Assembly (NCBI RefSeq): GCF_019704135.1
Contig: NZ_AP024355.1
Location: 1,730,001 to 1,794,000, forward strand
Length of the DNA stretch: 64,000 nt
Origin: Desulfuromonas versatilis
GTDB lineage: Bacteria; Desulfobacterota; Desulfuromonadia; Desulfuromonadales; NIT-T3
Direction: 5' to 3'
Part shown: piece after piece, positions 27,042 through 34,980 of the stretch
How the letters are laid out: each line of letters opens with the position of its first letter
Position numbering within the stretch: position 1 is the stretch's first letter
Notes under the pieces: model-generated
What the model was told of the DNA's origin: nothing
Databases searched by the model: none
Seen by the model: only the letters and a program-made list of their open reading frames with translations
Made by a program: the position numbers and the translations under genes

Positions 27042-28190
27042 CTAAAGGGCTTTGCGGAAAATCCCCTCGATATCCTCGATGCTGGCATTGCGCGGGTTGG
27101 TGATCAGGCAGGCGTCGTTTAGCGCGTTGCGGCTCAGCGTCGGGATGAACTGGTTCTCGAGCCCAAGCTCCGCCAGCCCCTTGTCCAGCCCGATGTCCGC
27201 GATGATCTCCCTGACCGCCTCGATGGCCAGCGCCGCCCCTTCCATCAGCGGCATCTGTTTGCCCACTTTGCCCATGGCTTCGGCAATCTCGCGGAACCGC
27301 TCCGGGCAGGCCGGCAGATTGAACTCCATGACGTGGGGCAGGATCGAAGCGTTGGCTTCGCCGTGGTGTTCGTCGAGCAGGCCGTCGACCTGGTGGGTCA
27401 TGGCGTGGGTCGCCCCGAGGATGGCGTTGGAGAAGGCGATCCCCGCCGAGAGGCTGGCCATAGCCATGTTGGTGTTGGCCACCATGTCCCGACGGTTCTG
27501 CACCGCCTCGCGCAGGTTCCGGGAGATCAGCCGGATGGCATTCAGCGCATGGATGTCGGTCAGGGGGGTGGCTGCCAGCGAGACGTAGGATTCGATGCCG
27601 TGGGTCAGGGCGTCCATGCCCGTGGCCGCTGCCAGCTTGGCATCCTTGGTGATGAGCAGTTCCGGGTCGACGATGGCGATGTCGGGCACCAGGGACTTGG
27701 AGATGATCGACATCTTCAGCTTGCGCTGGGTATCGACGATGATGGCAAACTGGCTAACCTCCGAGCCGGCGCCAGCGGTGCTCGGCACCATGACCATGGG
27801 CGGCAGGGGGTGGGAAATCTTGTTGATCCCTTCGTAACCCTGCAGCCGGGAACCGTTGGTGGCCAGGATGGCGATGGCCTTGGCCACGTCGGTGGGGCTG
27901 CCGCCGCCGACCGCGACGATGGCGTCGCAGCCGGACTCCAGGTACTTCTGCACCCCCTGTTCCACCTCGAAATCCTTGGGGTTGGTGGTCAGGGAATAAA
28001 ACACCTCGGTGCCCAGCCCGGCACCCTTCAGATAGTGGAGGGCTTTTTCCACCCAGCCGGCGTTGATCACCCCCTCGTCGCTGACCACGAAGACCTTGGA
28101 TGCCCCCAGGCGCAGGGTGCTGTCCCCGATCTGGCTGAGTGAACCGAGTCCGAAGATGATTTCCGGCATGACGAATTTGCTGATGTTCAA
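27042..28190 (-). CDS. Iron-containing alcohol dehydrogenase
   Basis: 382 residues, a typical group III (Fe-ADH) enzyme that interconverts alcohols and aldehydes with NAD(P). Motifs: GGGSPTDVAKA for the nucleotide, STAGAGSE, GMDALTHGIESYVS and THAMTHQVDGLLDEHHG, the last two holding the metal-binding His residues. The start is a TTG at 28190 with AAAGGAG 10 bases upstream. It is the first gene of a likely operon with the histidine kinase and response regulator. A sigma-54-like element lies 89 bases upstream. The substrate is unknown. Confidence 0.88.
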   Translation of the reverse strand: MNISKFVMPEIIFGLGSLSQIGDSTLRLGASKVFVVSDEGVINAGWVEKALHYLKGAGLGTEVFYSLTTNPKDFEVEQGVQKYLESGCDAIVAVGGGSPTDVAKAIAILATNGSRLQGYEGINKISHPLPPMVMVPSTAGAGSEVSQFAIIVDTQRKLKMSIISKSLVPDIAIVDPELLITKDAKLAAATGMDALTHGIESYVSLAATPLTDIHALNAIRLISRNLREAVQNRRDMVANTNMAMASLSAGIAFSNAILGATHAMTHQVDGLLDEHHGEANASILPHVMEFNLPACPERFREIAEAMGKVGKQMPLMEGAALAIEAVREIIADIGLDKGLAELGLENQFIPTLSRNALNDACLITNPRNASIEDIEGIFRKAL

Positions 28191-28278
28191 GGCTCAATCT
28201 CTCCTTTGGCCGAGGCGGTACTGAACGAGATGTCCGAGGCTGCCGGGAATCCCTCCGGCGCTGGTAGACCTGGCGTTC

Positions 28279-28294
28279 TGCAAATCCCGTGCGA
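28279..28294 (-). promoter_or_regulatory. Weaker sigma-54-like promoter for the minus-strand Fe-ADH
   Basis: On the minus strand TCGCACGGGATTTGCA matches TGGCACG-N4-TTGCA except for C in place of the first G of the -24 GG. Spacing is exact. It is 89 bases upstream of the TTG start at 28190. The GG change makes this less certain than the plus-strand site. Confidence 0.4.
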
Positions 28295-28562
28295 CAGCTT
28301 CTTCGGGGGAAGACGGGTGTCGAGCGGCAAGAATGCAGGCGTTTACGAAAAAAGGCGTTTTATGGGGACAATGGCTAATGCGACAAAATTCATTCTTTGC
28401 CGATTTTTTCTCCCCGGTTTCCGGCTCGGGTGGGTACTGTTCCGTTTTTGAGCAGATCAGATCGTACCATGAGGGCACGAAATGACACAAGATGGGACAG
28501 TTTTCGGGTGGGGCCGGGGAGGGTCCGGCAGGCCGGGGAGGGGAGAGTCTGCTGCCGGATGG

Positions 28563-28577
28563 TGCAATCATGTTGCA
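28563..28577. promoter_or_regulatory. Candidate activator-binding palindrome
   Basis: TGCAATCATGTTGCA is a perfect inverted repeat of TGCAA with a 5-base centre, about 130 bases upstream of the plus-strand -24/-12 element, the usual distance for an NtrC-type enhancer. A shorter palindrome GTTGCAAC lies at 28651-28658. Confidence 0.4.
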
Positions 28578-28703
28578 GAGTGACTCAGTTTGGGGCGGCT
28601 TGTCTCTGGTTGGAGCAGGGGTGGACGGGGTGAATCGGGCGAGTTCTCGGGTTGCAACGTAAAAGTCCCGTTAAAACAAACTCTTCCCAGAGTTTTTATG
28701 GGC

Positions 28704-28719
28704 TGGCATCCTTGTTGCT
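28704..28719 (+). promoter_or_regulatory. Sigma-54 promoter for the plus-strand Fe-ADH
   Basis: TGGCATCCTTGTTGCT fits the RpoN consensus with correct spacing, keeping both the GG at -24 and TTGC at -12. It is about 173 bases upstream of the ATG at 28892. Confidence 0.65.
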
Positions 28720-28891
28720 GTATACCTCAACCGTCGTTTGATTCAATTTGGCAAATTAACCCTGGCAGTGAGAGTGGATGGGTAAGAGGTTTCGGTTTGT
28801 ACACGGTTTACGCGTTGTAACCCTGGAGACTTTTCCTCGAATTCTCATCTAATCCGGCAACAACACATCAACGTAAAAAGGAGAGAGAACC

Positions 28892-30055
28892 ATGGCATTG
28901 GCAGATCAGACTTTCGGCTTCTTCATCCCCACTGTTTCCCTCATGGGCGTCGGCTGCTCCAAGGAGACCGGCGACCAGGTCAAGGCGCTGGGCGGCACCA
29001 AGGCCCTGCTGGTCACCGACAAGGGGATCTCGGCCATGGGCATGGCCGACAAGATCAAGAAGCAGGTCGAGGCTTCGGGCGTCCAGGTTGTTATCTTCGA
29101 CGGCGCCGAGCCCAACCCCACCGACAAGAACGTGCACGACGGCCTGAAAGTCTACCAGGACAACAAGTGCAACACCATCATCTCCCTGGGCGGCGGCAGC
29201 TCCCACGACTGCGCCAAGGGGATCGGCATGGTTGCCAGCAACGGCGGCAACATCCGTGACCTCGAGGGCGTGAACAAGACCACCAAGGCCATGCCTCCCT
29301 TCGTCGCCATCAACACCACCGCCGGCACCGCCAGCGAAATGACCCGCTTCTGCATCATCACCAACACCGACACCAAGGTCAAGATGGCCATCGTCGACTG
29401 GCGCTGCACCCCCAATATCGCCATCAACGACCCGGTGCTGATGGTCGGCAAGCCCGCTCCGCTGACCGCCGCCACCGGCATGGACGCTTTGACCCACGCC
29501 GTCGAGGCCTATGTCTCCACCATCGCCACCCCGATCACCGACGCCTGCGCCATCAAGGCCATCGAGCTGATCGCCGGGTACCTGCGTCCCGCGGTGGCCA
29601 ACGGTGAGAACCTCGAAGCCCGCGACAAGATGGCTTACGCCGAGTACCTCGCCGGCATGGCCTTCAACAACGCCAGCCTCGGCTACGTCCACGCCATGGC
29701 TCACCAGCTGGGCGGCTTCTACAACCTGCCCCACGGCGTCTGCAACGCCATCCTGCTGCCGGCCGTTTGCGAGTTCAACATGATCTCCAACCCCAAGCGC
29801 TTCGCTGACATCGCCGTGGCCATGGGCGAGACCATTGACGGCCTCTCCGAAGTCGACGCCGCCGCCAAGGGGATTGCGGCCATCCGCAAGCTCTCCAGCG
29901 ACATCGGCATCCCGGCCGGCCTGAAGCAGCTCAACGTTCAGGAAACCGACCTGCGCATCATGGCCGAAAACGCCATGAAGGACGCCTGCATGCTGACCAA
30001 CCCCCGCAAGGCGACCCTCGACTGCGTAGTTGGCATCTACAAGGCTGCCATGTAA
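28892..30055 (+). CDS. Iron-containing alcohol dehydrogenase (AdhB-like)
   Basis: 387 residues, Fe-ADH family. GGGSSHDCAKG (nucleotide site), NTTAGTASEMTRF, GMDALTHAVEAYVS and HAMAHQLGGFYNLPHG (metal-binding His) are all present. The sequence style resembles Zymomonas ADH2/1,3-propanediol-dehydrogenase-like enzymes. AAAAAGGAG lies 11 bases upstream of ATG. The codon use is strongly biased to C/G-ending codons, as in highly expressed genes. It sits behind a sigma-54 promoter and directly upstream of the aldehyde oxidoreductase, suggesting alcohol to aldehyde to acid flow, or the reverse. It differs clearly from the ADH at 27042-28190. Confidence 0.9.
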   Translation: MALADQTFGFFIPTVSLMGVGCSKETGDQVKALGGTKALLVTDKGISAMGMADKIKKQVEASGVQVVIFDGAEPNPTDKNVHDGLKVYQDNKCNTIISLGGGSSHDCAKGIGMVASNGGNIRDLEGVNKTTKAMPPFVAINTTAGTASEMTRFCIITNTDTKVKMAIVDWRCTPNIAINDPVLMVGKPAPLTAATGMDALTHAVEAYVSTIATPITDACAIKAIELIAGYLRPAVANGENLEARDKMAYAEYLAGMAFNNASLGYVHAMAHQLGGFYNLPHGVCNAILLPAVCEFNMISNPKRFADIAVAMGETIDGLSEVDAAAKGIAAIRKLSSDIGIPAGLKQLNVQETDLRIMAENAMKDACMLTNPRKATLDCVVGIYKAAM

Positions 30056-30084
30056 GCTTTAGTAATACCCCCCCCAGGGTCGTT

Positions 30085-30117
30085 GCGGCCGGGCGAATCA
30101 CCATATCGCCCGGCCGC
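30085..30117 (+). terminator. Strong hairpin after the Fe-ADH gene
   Basis: A perfect 12-base stem (GCGGCCGGGCGA / TCGCCCGGCCGC) with a 9-base loop, 30 bases after the stop. No T-run follows, so it may only partly stop transcription or protect the ADH message. Confidence 0.5.
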
Positions 30118-30129
30118 AGCGGCCCGGTT

Positions 30130-30233
30130 GCTTTCTCCGAGCCTTGGCGCCTAACGGGAACGGTCCTCATGGCGGCAGGCCAACGGGTTTCGCTGGAAAC
30201 GGCGGGGCCTCCCTTTCGGAAAGGAGACCGACA
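30130..30233 (+). ncRNA. Moco/Tuco-family riboswitch candidate upstream of aor
   Basis: The leader of the tungsten-type oxidoreductase carries GGCCTCCC-TTTC-GGAAAGG, resembling the GCCTCCC...GGAAAGG core of the E. coli moaA leader (Moco RNA). Other pairings: TCTCC (30134-30138) with GGAGA (30223-30227); GAGCC (30139-30143) with the GGCCTC at 30206-30211 around one bulge; TTGGC (30144-30148) with GCCAA (30179-30183); GTTTC (30187-30191) with GAAAC (30196-30200). Moco RNAs, and variants proposed to sense tungsten cofactor, control genes for these cofactors and their enzymes, which fits this position. It ends about 37 bases before the aor start, so translation could be the control point. Confidence 0.6.
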
Positions 30234-30270
30234 GCATTGAGGATAATTTCGTAGAAAGGGAGAAAGAACA

Positions 30271-31998
30271 ATGGACAAGATTTTCCGCGTCGACATGTCG
30301 AAGCTGACCACCAGCATTGAGGACGTCCCCGCCAAGTGGGCCGGCCTCGGCGGCCGCGCCCTGACCTCGACCATCGTCGCCGAAGAGGTGGTTCCCACCT
30401 GTCATCCCCTCGGTCCCAATAACAAGCTGGTTTTCGCCCCCGGCCTGCTCAGCGGTACCGCCGCGGCCAACTCCGGCCGCATGTCCTGCGGCGCCAAGAG
30501 CCCGCTGACCGGCACCATCAAGGAAAGCAACGCCGGCGGTACCAGCGCCCAGCAGTTCGCCCGCATGGGGATCAAGGCCCTGATCATCGAAGGGCTGCCC
30601 AAGGACGACAAGTGGTACGGCCTGCACCTGACCAAGGACGGCGCGACCATCGTCGCCGCCGACGACCTGGCGGGCAAGGGGAATTTCGCGGTCATCGAAG
30701 CTCTTGAAGCCAAGCTCGGCAAGAAGACTGGTGTCGTCACCATCGGCCCGGCCGGCGAGATGAAAATGGCCATGGCCAACATCTCGGTCAAGGACCCCGA
30801 CAGCAAGATCCGCAGCCACGGCCGCGGCGGCCTCGGCGCGGTCATGGGCTCGAAGAAGATCAAGTACATCTCCATCGACTCCGAAGGCGCCCCGGGCGTA
30901 ACGGTCGCCGATCCCGAGAAATTCAAGCAGGCGGCCCGCACCTTCGCCAAGGCCCTGCTCGACCACCCGGTTTCCGGCGAGGGTCTGCCCACCTACGGCA
31001 CCAACGTGCTGGTCAACATCCTGCACGAGGCCGGCGGCCTGCCGACCCGCAACTTCACCCTGGGCCAGTTCGACGGCCACGACAAGATCTGCGGCGAGAC
31101 GATGCACGACACCATCGTCAAGCGCGGCGGCAAGCCCAAGCACGGCTGCCACGCCGGCTGCATCATCCAGTGCTCCCAGGTCTACCTCAACGAGCAGGGC
31201 AAGTACGTCACCTCCGGTTTCGAATACGAGACCATCTGGGGTATGGGCGCCAACTGCTGCATCGACAATCTTGACGACATTGCCGAGGCCGACAACATCA
31301 TGGACGACATCGGTGTCGACTCCATCGAGTCCGCGGTCATGTTCGGCGTCGCCATGGAAGCTGGGATTCTCCCCTTCGGCGACGGCAAGGGGGTCATTCG
31401 TCTGTTGGGCGAGATCGGCAAAGGCACTGCCCTGGGCCGGATCCTCGGCGGCGGCACCGGCCACGTCGGCAAGGCTTACGGCGTAACCCGCGTCCCGGTG
31501 GTCAAAAACCAGGGGATCCCCGCCTACGACCCGCGCAGCGTCAAGGGGATCGGCATCACCTACGCCACCAGCACCATGGGCGCCGACCACACCGCCGGCT
31601 ACACCATCGCCACCAACATCCTCAACGTCGGCGGCTACGTCGATCCGCTGAAGAAGGACGGCCAGGTCGAGCTCTCGCGCAACCTGCAGATCGCCACCGC
31701 GGCGGTCGACTCCACCGGCATGTGCATCTTCGTTGCCTTCCCGGCGCTGGACATCCCCGAGTGTCTGCCGGCACTGATCGACATGATCAATGCCCGCTTC
31801 GGCATCAACCTGACCGGCGACGACGTCACCAACCTCGGCAAGAGCATCCTGAAGATCGAGCGCCAGTTCAACATCGAGGCCGGCTTCACCAACAAGGACG
31901 ACCGTCTGCCCGAATTCTTCAACTTCGAGCCGGTGCCTCCGCACAACGTCGTCTGGGATTTCAGCGACGAAGAGATCGACGCCTTCTGGAACTTCTGA
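30271..31998 (+). CDS. aor: Tungsten-type aldehyde:ferredoxin oxidoreductase
   Basis: 575 residues. The N-terminal AOR domain has GLGGRALTSTI and GPNNKLVFAPGLLSGT; the cofactor region has SHGRGGLGAVMGSK. Cys 293, 297 and 301 (HGCHAGCIIQC) plus Cys 485 (STGMCIF) are the likely [4Fe-4S] ligands, close to the positions in Pyrococcus AOR, though the first spacing is CX3C rather than CX2C. The enzyme oxidises aldehydes to acids with ferredoxin, or reduces acids in reverse. A riboswitch-like leader precedes it and moaD-like/moeB-like genes follow. AAAGGGAGAAAG precedes the ATG. Confidence 0.92.
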   Translation: MDKIFRVDMSKLTTSIEDVPAKWAGLGGRALTSTIVAEEVVPTCHPLGPNNKLVFAPGLLSGTAAANSGRMSCGAKSPLTGTIKESNAGGTSAQQFARMGIKALIIEGLPKDDKWYGLHLTKDGATIVAADDLAGKGNFAVIEALEAKLGKKTGVVTIGPAGEMKMAMANISVKDPDSKIRSHGRGGLGAVMGSKKIKYISIDSEGAPGVTVADPEKFKQAARTFAKALLDHPVSGEGLPTYGTNVLVNILHEAGGLPTRNFTLGQFDGHDKICGETMHDTIVKRGGKPKHGCHAGCIIQCSQVYLNEQGKYVTSGFEYETIWGMGANCCIDNLDDIAEADNIMDDIGVDSIESAVMFGVAMEAGILPFGDGKGVIRLLGEIGKGTALGRILGGGTGHVGKAYGVTRVPVVKNQGIPAYDPRSVKGIGITYATSTMGADHTAGYTIATNILNVGGYVDPLKKDGQVELSRNLQIATAAVDSTGMCIFVAFPALDIPECLPALIDMINARFGINLTGDDVTNLGKSILKIERQFNIEAGFTNKDDRLPEFFNFEPVPPHNVVWDFSDEEIDAFWNF

Positions 31999-32038
31999 TA
32001 TCTTCTCGGGAGAGTTTCTTTTCCACTCTCTCTCCATG

Positions 32039-32078
32039 CCGGGTGGAGGTCCGTCCGGGGCCTCCACCCGGGTTTTTT
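32039..32078 (+). terminator. Intrinsic terminator between aor and moaD-like gene
   Basis: CCGGGTGGAGG / CCTCCACCCGG, an 11-base perfect stem with an 11-base loop, followed by six Ts. It lies inside the apparent operon and should lower expression of the two cofactor genes relative to aor. Confidence 0.88.
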
Positions 32079-32145
32079 CGGACATGGTCGAATTTGTCAA
32101 CCCCTCTTTCACGCCTGGGGAGGGGACCGGGAAGGTGAAACAACC

Positions 32146-32370
32146 ATGCAGATAACGGTTAAGCTGTTCGCCACCTTTCGCGTCGGGCGCTTCAAGATCG
32201 AGCAGCGTTCCTATCCCGCCCAGTCCACCGCACGGGCGGTGCTCGAAGATGTCGGAGTGACCGAGGAGGAGTTGGGTATCCTGATGGTCAACGGCCGGCA
32301 CGGCAATCTCGACCAACCGCTGTGCGAAGGGGACACGGTGTCGCTGTTTCCCCTGGTCGGGGGAGGGTGA
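32146..32370 (+). CDS. MoaD/ThiS-like sulfur carrier protein
   Basis: 74 residues with the beta-grasp pattern and a C-terminal Gly-Gly (LVGGG), which is adenylated and thiocarboxylated by an E1-like enzyme. Also seen: VNGRHGNLDQPLCEGDTVSLFP, typical of MoaD-like carriers encoded beside aldehyde oxidoreductases. It is one base from the E1-like gene downstream. It likely supplies the dithiolene sulfur of the tungstopterin used by AOR. Confidence 0.85.
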   Translation: MQITVKLFATFRVGRFKIEQRSYPAQSTARAVLEDVGVTEEELGILMVNGRHGNLDQPLCEGDTVSLFPLVGGG

Positions 32371-32371
32371 G

Positions 32372-33190
32372 ATGAAGGAACTTCTCTCCTTTCTGCAAAC
32401 GCGCTGTCAGGGGGACCTGCTCCCCTGGCAGGCCCAGGCCGAGGCCGCCCGGGTCTTCGGGGTCAGCCCCGCCCGCATCGAGGCCATCGCTCTTGAAAAC
32501 TCCCTTCTCCCCGCCCGCTACCAACGCAATCGCACCATCATTTCCTGCCAGGATCAGCTGCGTCTGTTCAGCAGCCGCGTCGCGGTGATCGGCTGCGGCG
32601 GCCTGGGCGGTTATGTCCTCGAGGAACTGGCCCGCCTCGGGGTCGGTGAGCTCGTCGCCGTCGACCCCGATGTTTTCGAGGAGCACAACCTCAACCGCCA
32701 GCTGCTTTCCTCACCGGCCTCGCTGGGGATGAAGAAGACCGCCGCCGCCCTGGAGCGGGTGTCTCTGATCAACCCGGCGGTGACCCTGGTCAGCGCCGGA
32801 GTCGCCTTCGGCCGGGAAAACGGTTCCGAGTTGCTGCGCGACTGCACCCTGGCGGTGGATTGTCTCGACAGTATCGAGGCGCGCATGGAACTGGGGATGG
32901 TCTGCAACGATCTGGGCATCCCCCTGGTCCATGGGGCCATTGCCGGTTGGTTCGGTCACGTGGCCACCCAGTTTCCAGGCGAAAAAACCCTCGAGTGCAT
33001 CTATTGCCGCCATTCTGGCGGCAAAGGGGTGGAAAAGCAACTCGGCAACCCCTCGTTCACCCCGGCGGTGGTGGCCAGCCTTGAGGTGGCCGAGGTCTGC
33101 AAAGTGCTCCTGGGCAAGGGGAGCGCCTTGCGCGGGCGGATCCTCTCCGTCGACCTGCTGGAGATGGATTTCGTCGAAACCACCCTGTGA
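32372..33190 (+). CDS. MoeB/ThiF/HesA-like E1 adenylyltransferase
   Basis: 272 residues. An N-terminal helical extension (1-60) precedes the ThiF domain: ATP-binding VIGCGGLGGYVLEELARLGVG (about 71-91), VDPDVFEEHNLNRQLL and DCLDSIEAR. The CIYC near residue 210 is only half of the paired zinc-binding CxxC motifs of classical MoeB, so the zinc site may be missing. It would activate the C-terminal Gly of the carrier just upstream. Gene order aor-carrier-E1 indicates a dedicated tungstopterin maturation set. Confidence 0.85.
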   Translation: MKELLSFLQTRCQGDLLPWQAQAEAARVFGVSPARIEAIALENSLLPARYQRNRTIISCQDQLRLFSSRVAVIGCGGLGGYVLEELARLGVGELVAVDPDVFEEHNLNRQLLSSPASLGMKKTAAALERVSLINPAVTLVSAGVAFGRENGSELLRDCTLAVDCLDSIEARMELGMVCNDLGIPLVHGAIAGWFGHVATQFPGEKTLECIYCRHSGGKGVEKQLGNPSFTPAVVASLEVAEVCKVLLGKGSALRGRILSVDLLEMDFVETTL

Positions 33191-33232
33191 GCCTCCCGGT
33201 TCCCCCCCCCCCCCTCTTCGGGCAGCAAAAGA

Positions 33233-33262
33233 CCAGGGGCCCCGTAGCGACGGAGCCCCTGA
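33233..33262 (+). terminator. Hairpin after the MoeB-like gene
   Basis: CAGGGGC / GCCCCTG stem with a 13-base loop, placed about 40 bases after the stop; no clear T-run. Confidence 0.4.
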
Positions 33263-33345
33263 TTGCTCATCCCTCGCCGGTGGTAGGTACCCACACCGTA
33301 CCCCGGGCGGCCTCTCGACAAGCTCTCTCCATGATAGCAGCCAGC

Positions 33346-33711
33346 TCAATTCCGCAGATCAAAAGTGAAATAGTTTGACTCGGCAAAATCGTAAAGGGTC
33401 ACCATCCCTTCATCGACGATCCCGGTAAAATGCGAGGCCGTGGCGTGGTCGAAGCCTTCGAACAGCCTGCCGTAGAGGGACAGGCAGATATGCCTGTCTC
33501 CGCGTTGGTCGGTAATGCACAGGTTGGCTGCCTCGGGGTCGCGCTGCACCTCGCACCCCTTGCGGGCGGGGTGATTTTTCGTGAGTCGCCCGGCCAATTC
33601 GTCGGGCCCCAACGTGCGGTACTGATCCCGGTCGTAAAGGGATTCGATATCCTGTTCCGAAATGAATTTCCCTGCCGTGAACGCCAAATAAGCTCGTGTC
33701 TCTCCAGTCAT
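33346..33711 (-). CDS. Hypothetical soluble protein
   Basis: 121 residues from ATG 33711, preceded by GAGGTG at a good distance; an extension to 33792 adds only a basic tail. No membrane segment or signal peptide. Notable segments are LAFTAGKFISEQDIESLYDRDQYRTL and the C-terminal VTLYDFAESNYFTFDLRN. One Cys pair (about residues 51 and 63) is present. I do not recognise a family. The gene stands alone, convergent with moeB-like and divergent from the transposase-like gene. Confidence 0.6.
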   Translation of the reverse strand: MTGETRAYLAFTAGKFISEQDIESLYDRDQYRTLGPDELAGRLTKNHPARKGCEVQRDPEAANLCITDQRGDRHICLSLYGRLFEGFDHATASHFTGIVDEGMVTLYDFAESNYFTFDLRN

Positions 33712-33925
33712 GATACACCTCGCTCTGGTTAGAATGGAACTGCTCCAGGTTCGCCGCGGCGCGTCCCCAGGGGATCCCCGATCCCTGTGCACAGAAACGA
33801 GAAGCTGAAATTAATGGGTTGTATGTAATACTTTATAGGGTAATAATTGAGAAGTAGCAAAAATTTTCTTGGAATAAAACCAGTGAATCGGACCTCGACG
33901 AGGAGCAGGGGAGGGGGAGGGATTC

Positions 33926-34717
33926 ATGGACCAGAGGCCATCTGCGGACCCGCCCTGTTGCCCGCACTGTCACTTCACAAACCTGTACAGGCTAGGTGAC
34001 GGTCGGAGAAAGTGCGGCAACTGCGGAAGAAAATTTACCCTCACCAGGCTGCGCAGCCGCCTGCCCGATCGAACCTTGCGCCTGGTGGCGATCTGCTTCT
34101 GGCATATGATCCCGGCGTCGCGGGTTGCCGACGACCTGGCCCTGAATCCGAAGACCGTCCAGCGCCATTACCGCCTGTTGCGCCAGGCTATTTGTACCGA
34201 AGATAAAAACGAGCAGGGGATAAACCGCAAAACCGGACCCTGGGAGCGGCCTGGCCAGGAGGTGTTGAGGGAGGTCCTCCCCTGCGGAAAAGCCGGGGGG
34301 GGGAGTGCCGCCGGGCCCGTGTTCGCGCTGAAATTCCAGGGCAGCCGGGCCCGCATTCATTTTTCGCCGGCCCACCTGCGCCGGCCGCTGCCGAAGCCCT
34401 GGAAGGCCCTTGAGGGGGAAGCCGATGCCCTGTTCTACGCCGGGAGCATAAGGGCTCTGGAGAGGGTGGAACTGGAGGATTTCTTTTTTGCCACGCCCAA
34501 GCCAAGCACCGGCCGGTCCGTGTCACCGGGACCTGCCAGGGAAGTCCTGGTTTTCTGGGATTTTGCCCGGCGGCTGCAGAAGCATCACCGGGGCAGGGCC
34601 GCGCTGCAGTTGGAGAGCTTTTTCGGCGAGGTGGTGTTTCGATTCAACAACCGGGACAACCCCGAGATCCTGCAACTGCTTTGCATGCTACTGAAAAACG
34701 GGGGGTTGGCGGGCTGA
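33926..34717 (+). CDS. IS1595-like transposase-derived zinc-ribbon/HTH protein
   Basis: 263 residues. A zinc ribbon (CPHC, CGNCGRKFTLTR, residues 13-40) and a helix-turn-helix (VADDLALNPKTVQRHYRLLRQAI) are followed by a divergent region. The last 60 residues (FWDFARRLQKH, then FFGEVVFRFNNRDNPEILQLL) echo the end of IS1595/ISXO2 transposases. The catalytic DDE residues expected between these parts are not seen, and no terminal inverted repeats flank the gene. It may be a domesticated transposase acting as a DNA-binding protein, or a decayed one. GGGAGGG lies just upstream of ATG. The call rests on the ends of the protein only. Confidence 0.6.
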   Translation: MDQRPSADPPCCPHCHFTNLYRLGDGRRKCGNCGRKFTLTRLRSRLPDRTLRLVAICFWHMIPASRVADDLALNPKTVQRHYRLLRQAICTEDKNEQGINRKTGPWERPGQEVLREVLPCGKAGGGSAAGPVFALKFQGSRARIHFSPAHLRRPLPKPWKALEGEADALFYAGSIRALERVELEDFFFATPKPSTGRSVSPGPAREVLVFWDFARRLQKHHRGRAALQLESFFGEVVFRFNNRDNPEILQLLCMLLKNGGLAG

Positions 34718-34752
34718 GAAGGCCGGGTTGCTGCCGCCGCCCATTGAGGAGG

Positions 34753-34771
34753 ACGGGGCCAGGGGCCCCGT
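34753..34771. terminator. Hairpin between convergent genes
   Basis: ACGGGGCC, 3-base loop, GGCCCCGT: a perfect 8-base stem between the transposase-like gene and the small regulator gene. Confidence 0.5.
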
Positions 34772-34797
34772 TCCTTCCTTGGGCTGAGCGAGCGGAT

Positions 34798-34980
34798 TTA
34801 CTCGAAGCTGAAGGTTCCGAACTGGCGGGTCTGGGTGGGGGGCAGTTGCAGGCACTTGCGCAGCAGTGCGGTGATGCTGATCCCTTCTTCCTCGGCACGC
34901 TCGACAAGGTCCTGCATCTCCCGGTGATTGACCCGGCAGGAGATGACGAATTTTTTCGGGTTGGTGCTGGTTCTGCCCAT
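34798..34980 (-). CDS. Small ribbon-helix-helix-like regulator
   Basis: 60 residues from ATG 34980 with AAAGGAG upstream. The N-terminal MGRTSTNPKKFVISCRV could be the DNA-binding strand, followed by two helices (REMQDLVERAEEEG and ITALLRKCLQL), the build of Arc/MetJ/CopG regulators. It is closely related to the 59-residue protein at 42194-42373: both share MGR..NPKK..SCR....EM. A perfect 14-base palindrome lies between its -35 and -10 hexamers, so it may repress itself. No toxin partner is adjacent. Confidence 0.7.
   Translation of the reverse strand: MGRTSTNPKKFVISCRVNHREMQDLVERAEEEGISITALLRKCLQLPPTQTRQFGTFSFE

Larger units (their letters stand above)
28191..28891. other. Divergent regulatory region between two Fe-ADH genes
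   Basis: A 700-base gap between divergent alcohol dehydrogenase genes. It contains one strong and one weaker sigma-54-like promoter pointing outward, and palindromic TGCAA words between them (28563-28577) that could be activator sites. No coding sequence with a credible ribosome site was found. Confidence 0.6.

Noticed and set aside
28194-28571. A 125-codon minus-strand frame upstream of the Fe-ADH
   Set aside because: Proline-rich product without a domain, overlapping the promoter region; no ribosome site.
30151-32316. A 721-codon open frame antisense to aor
   Set aside because: Same effect: repeated Gly/Asp/Val with no motifs, lying over a fully conserved AOR gene.
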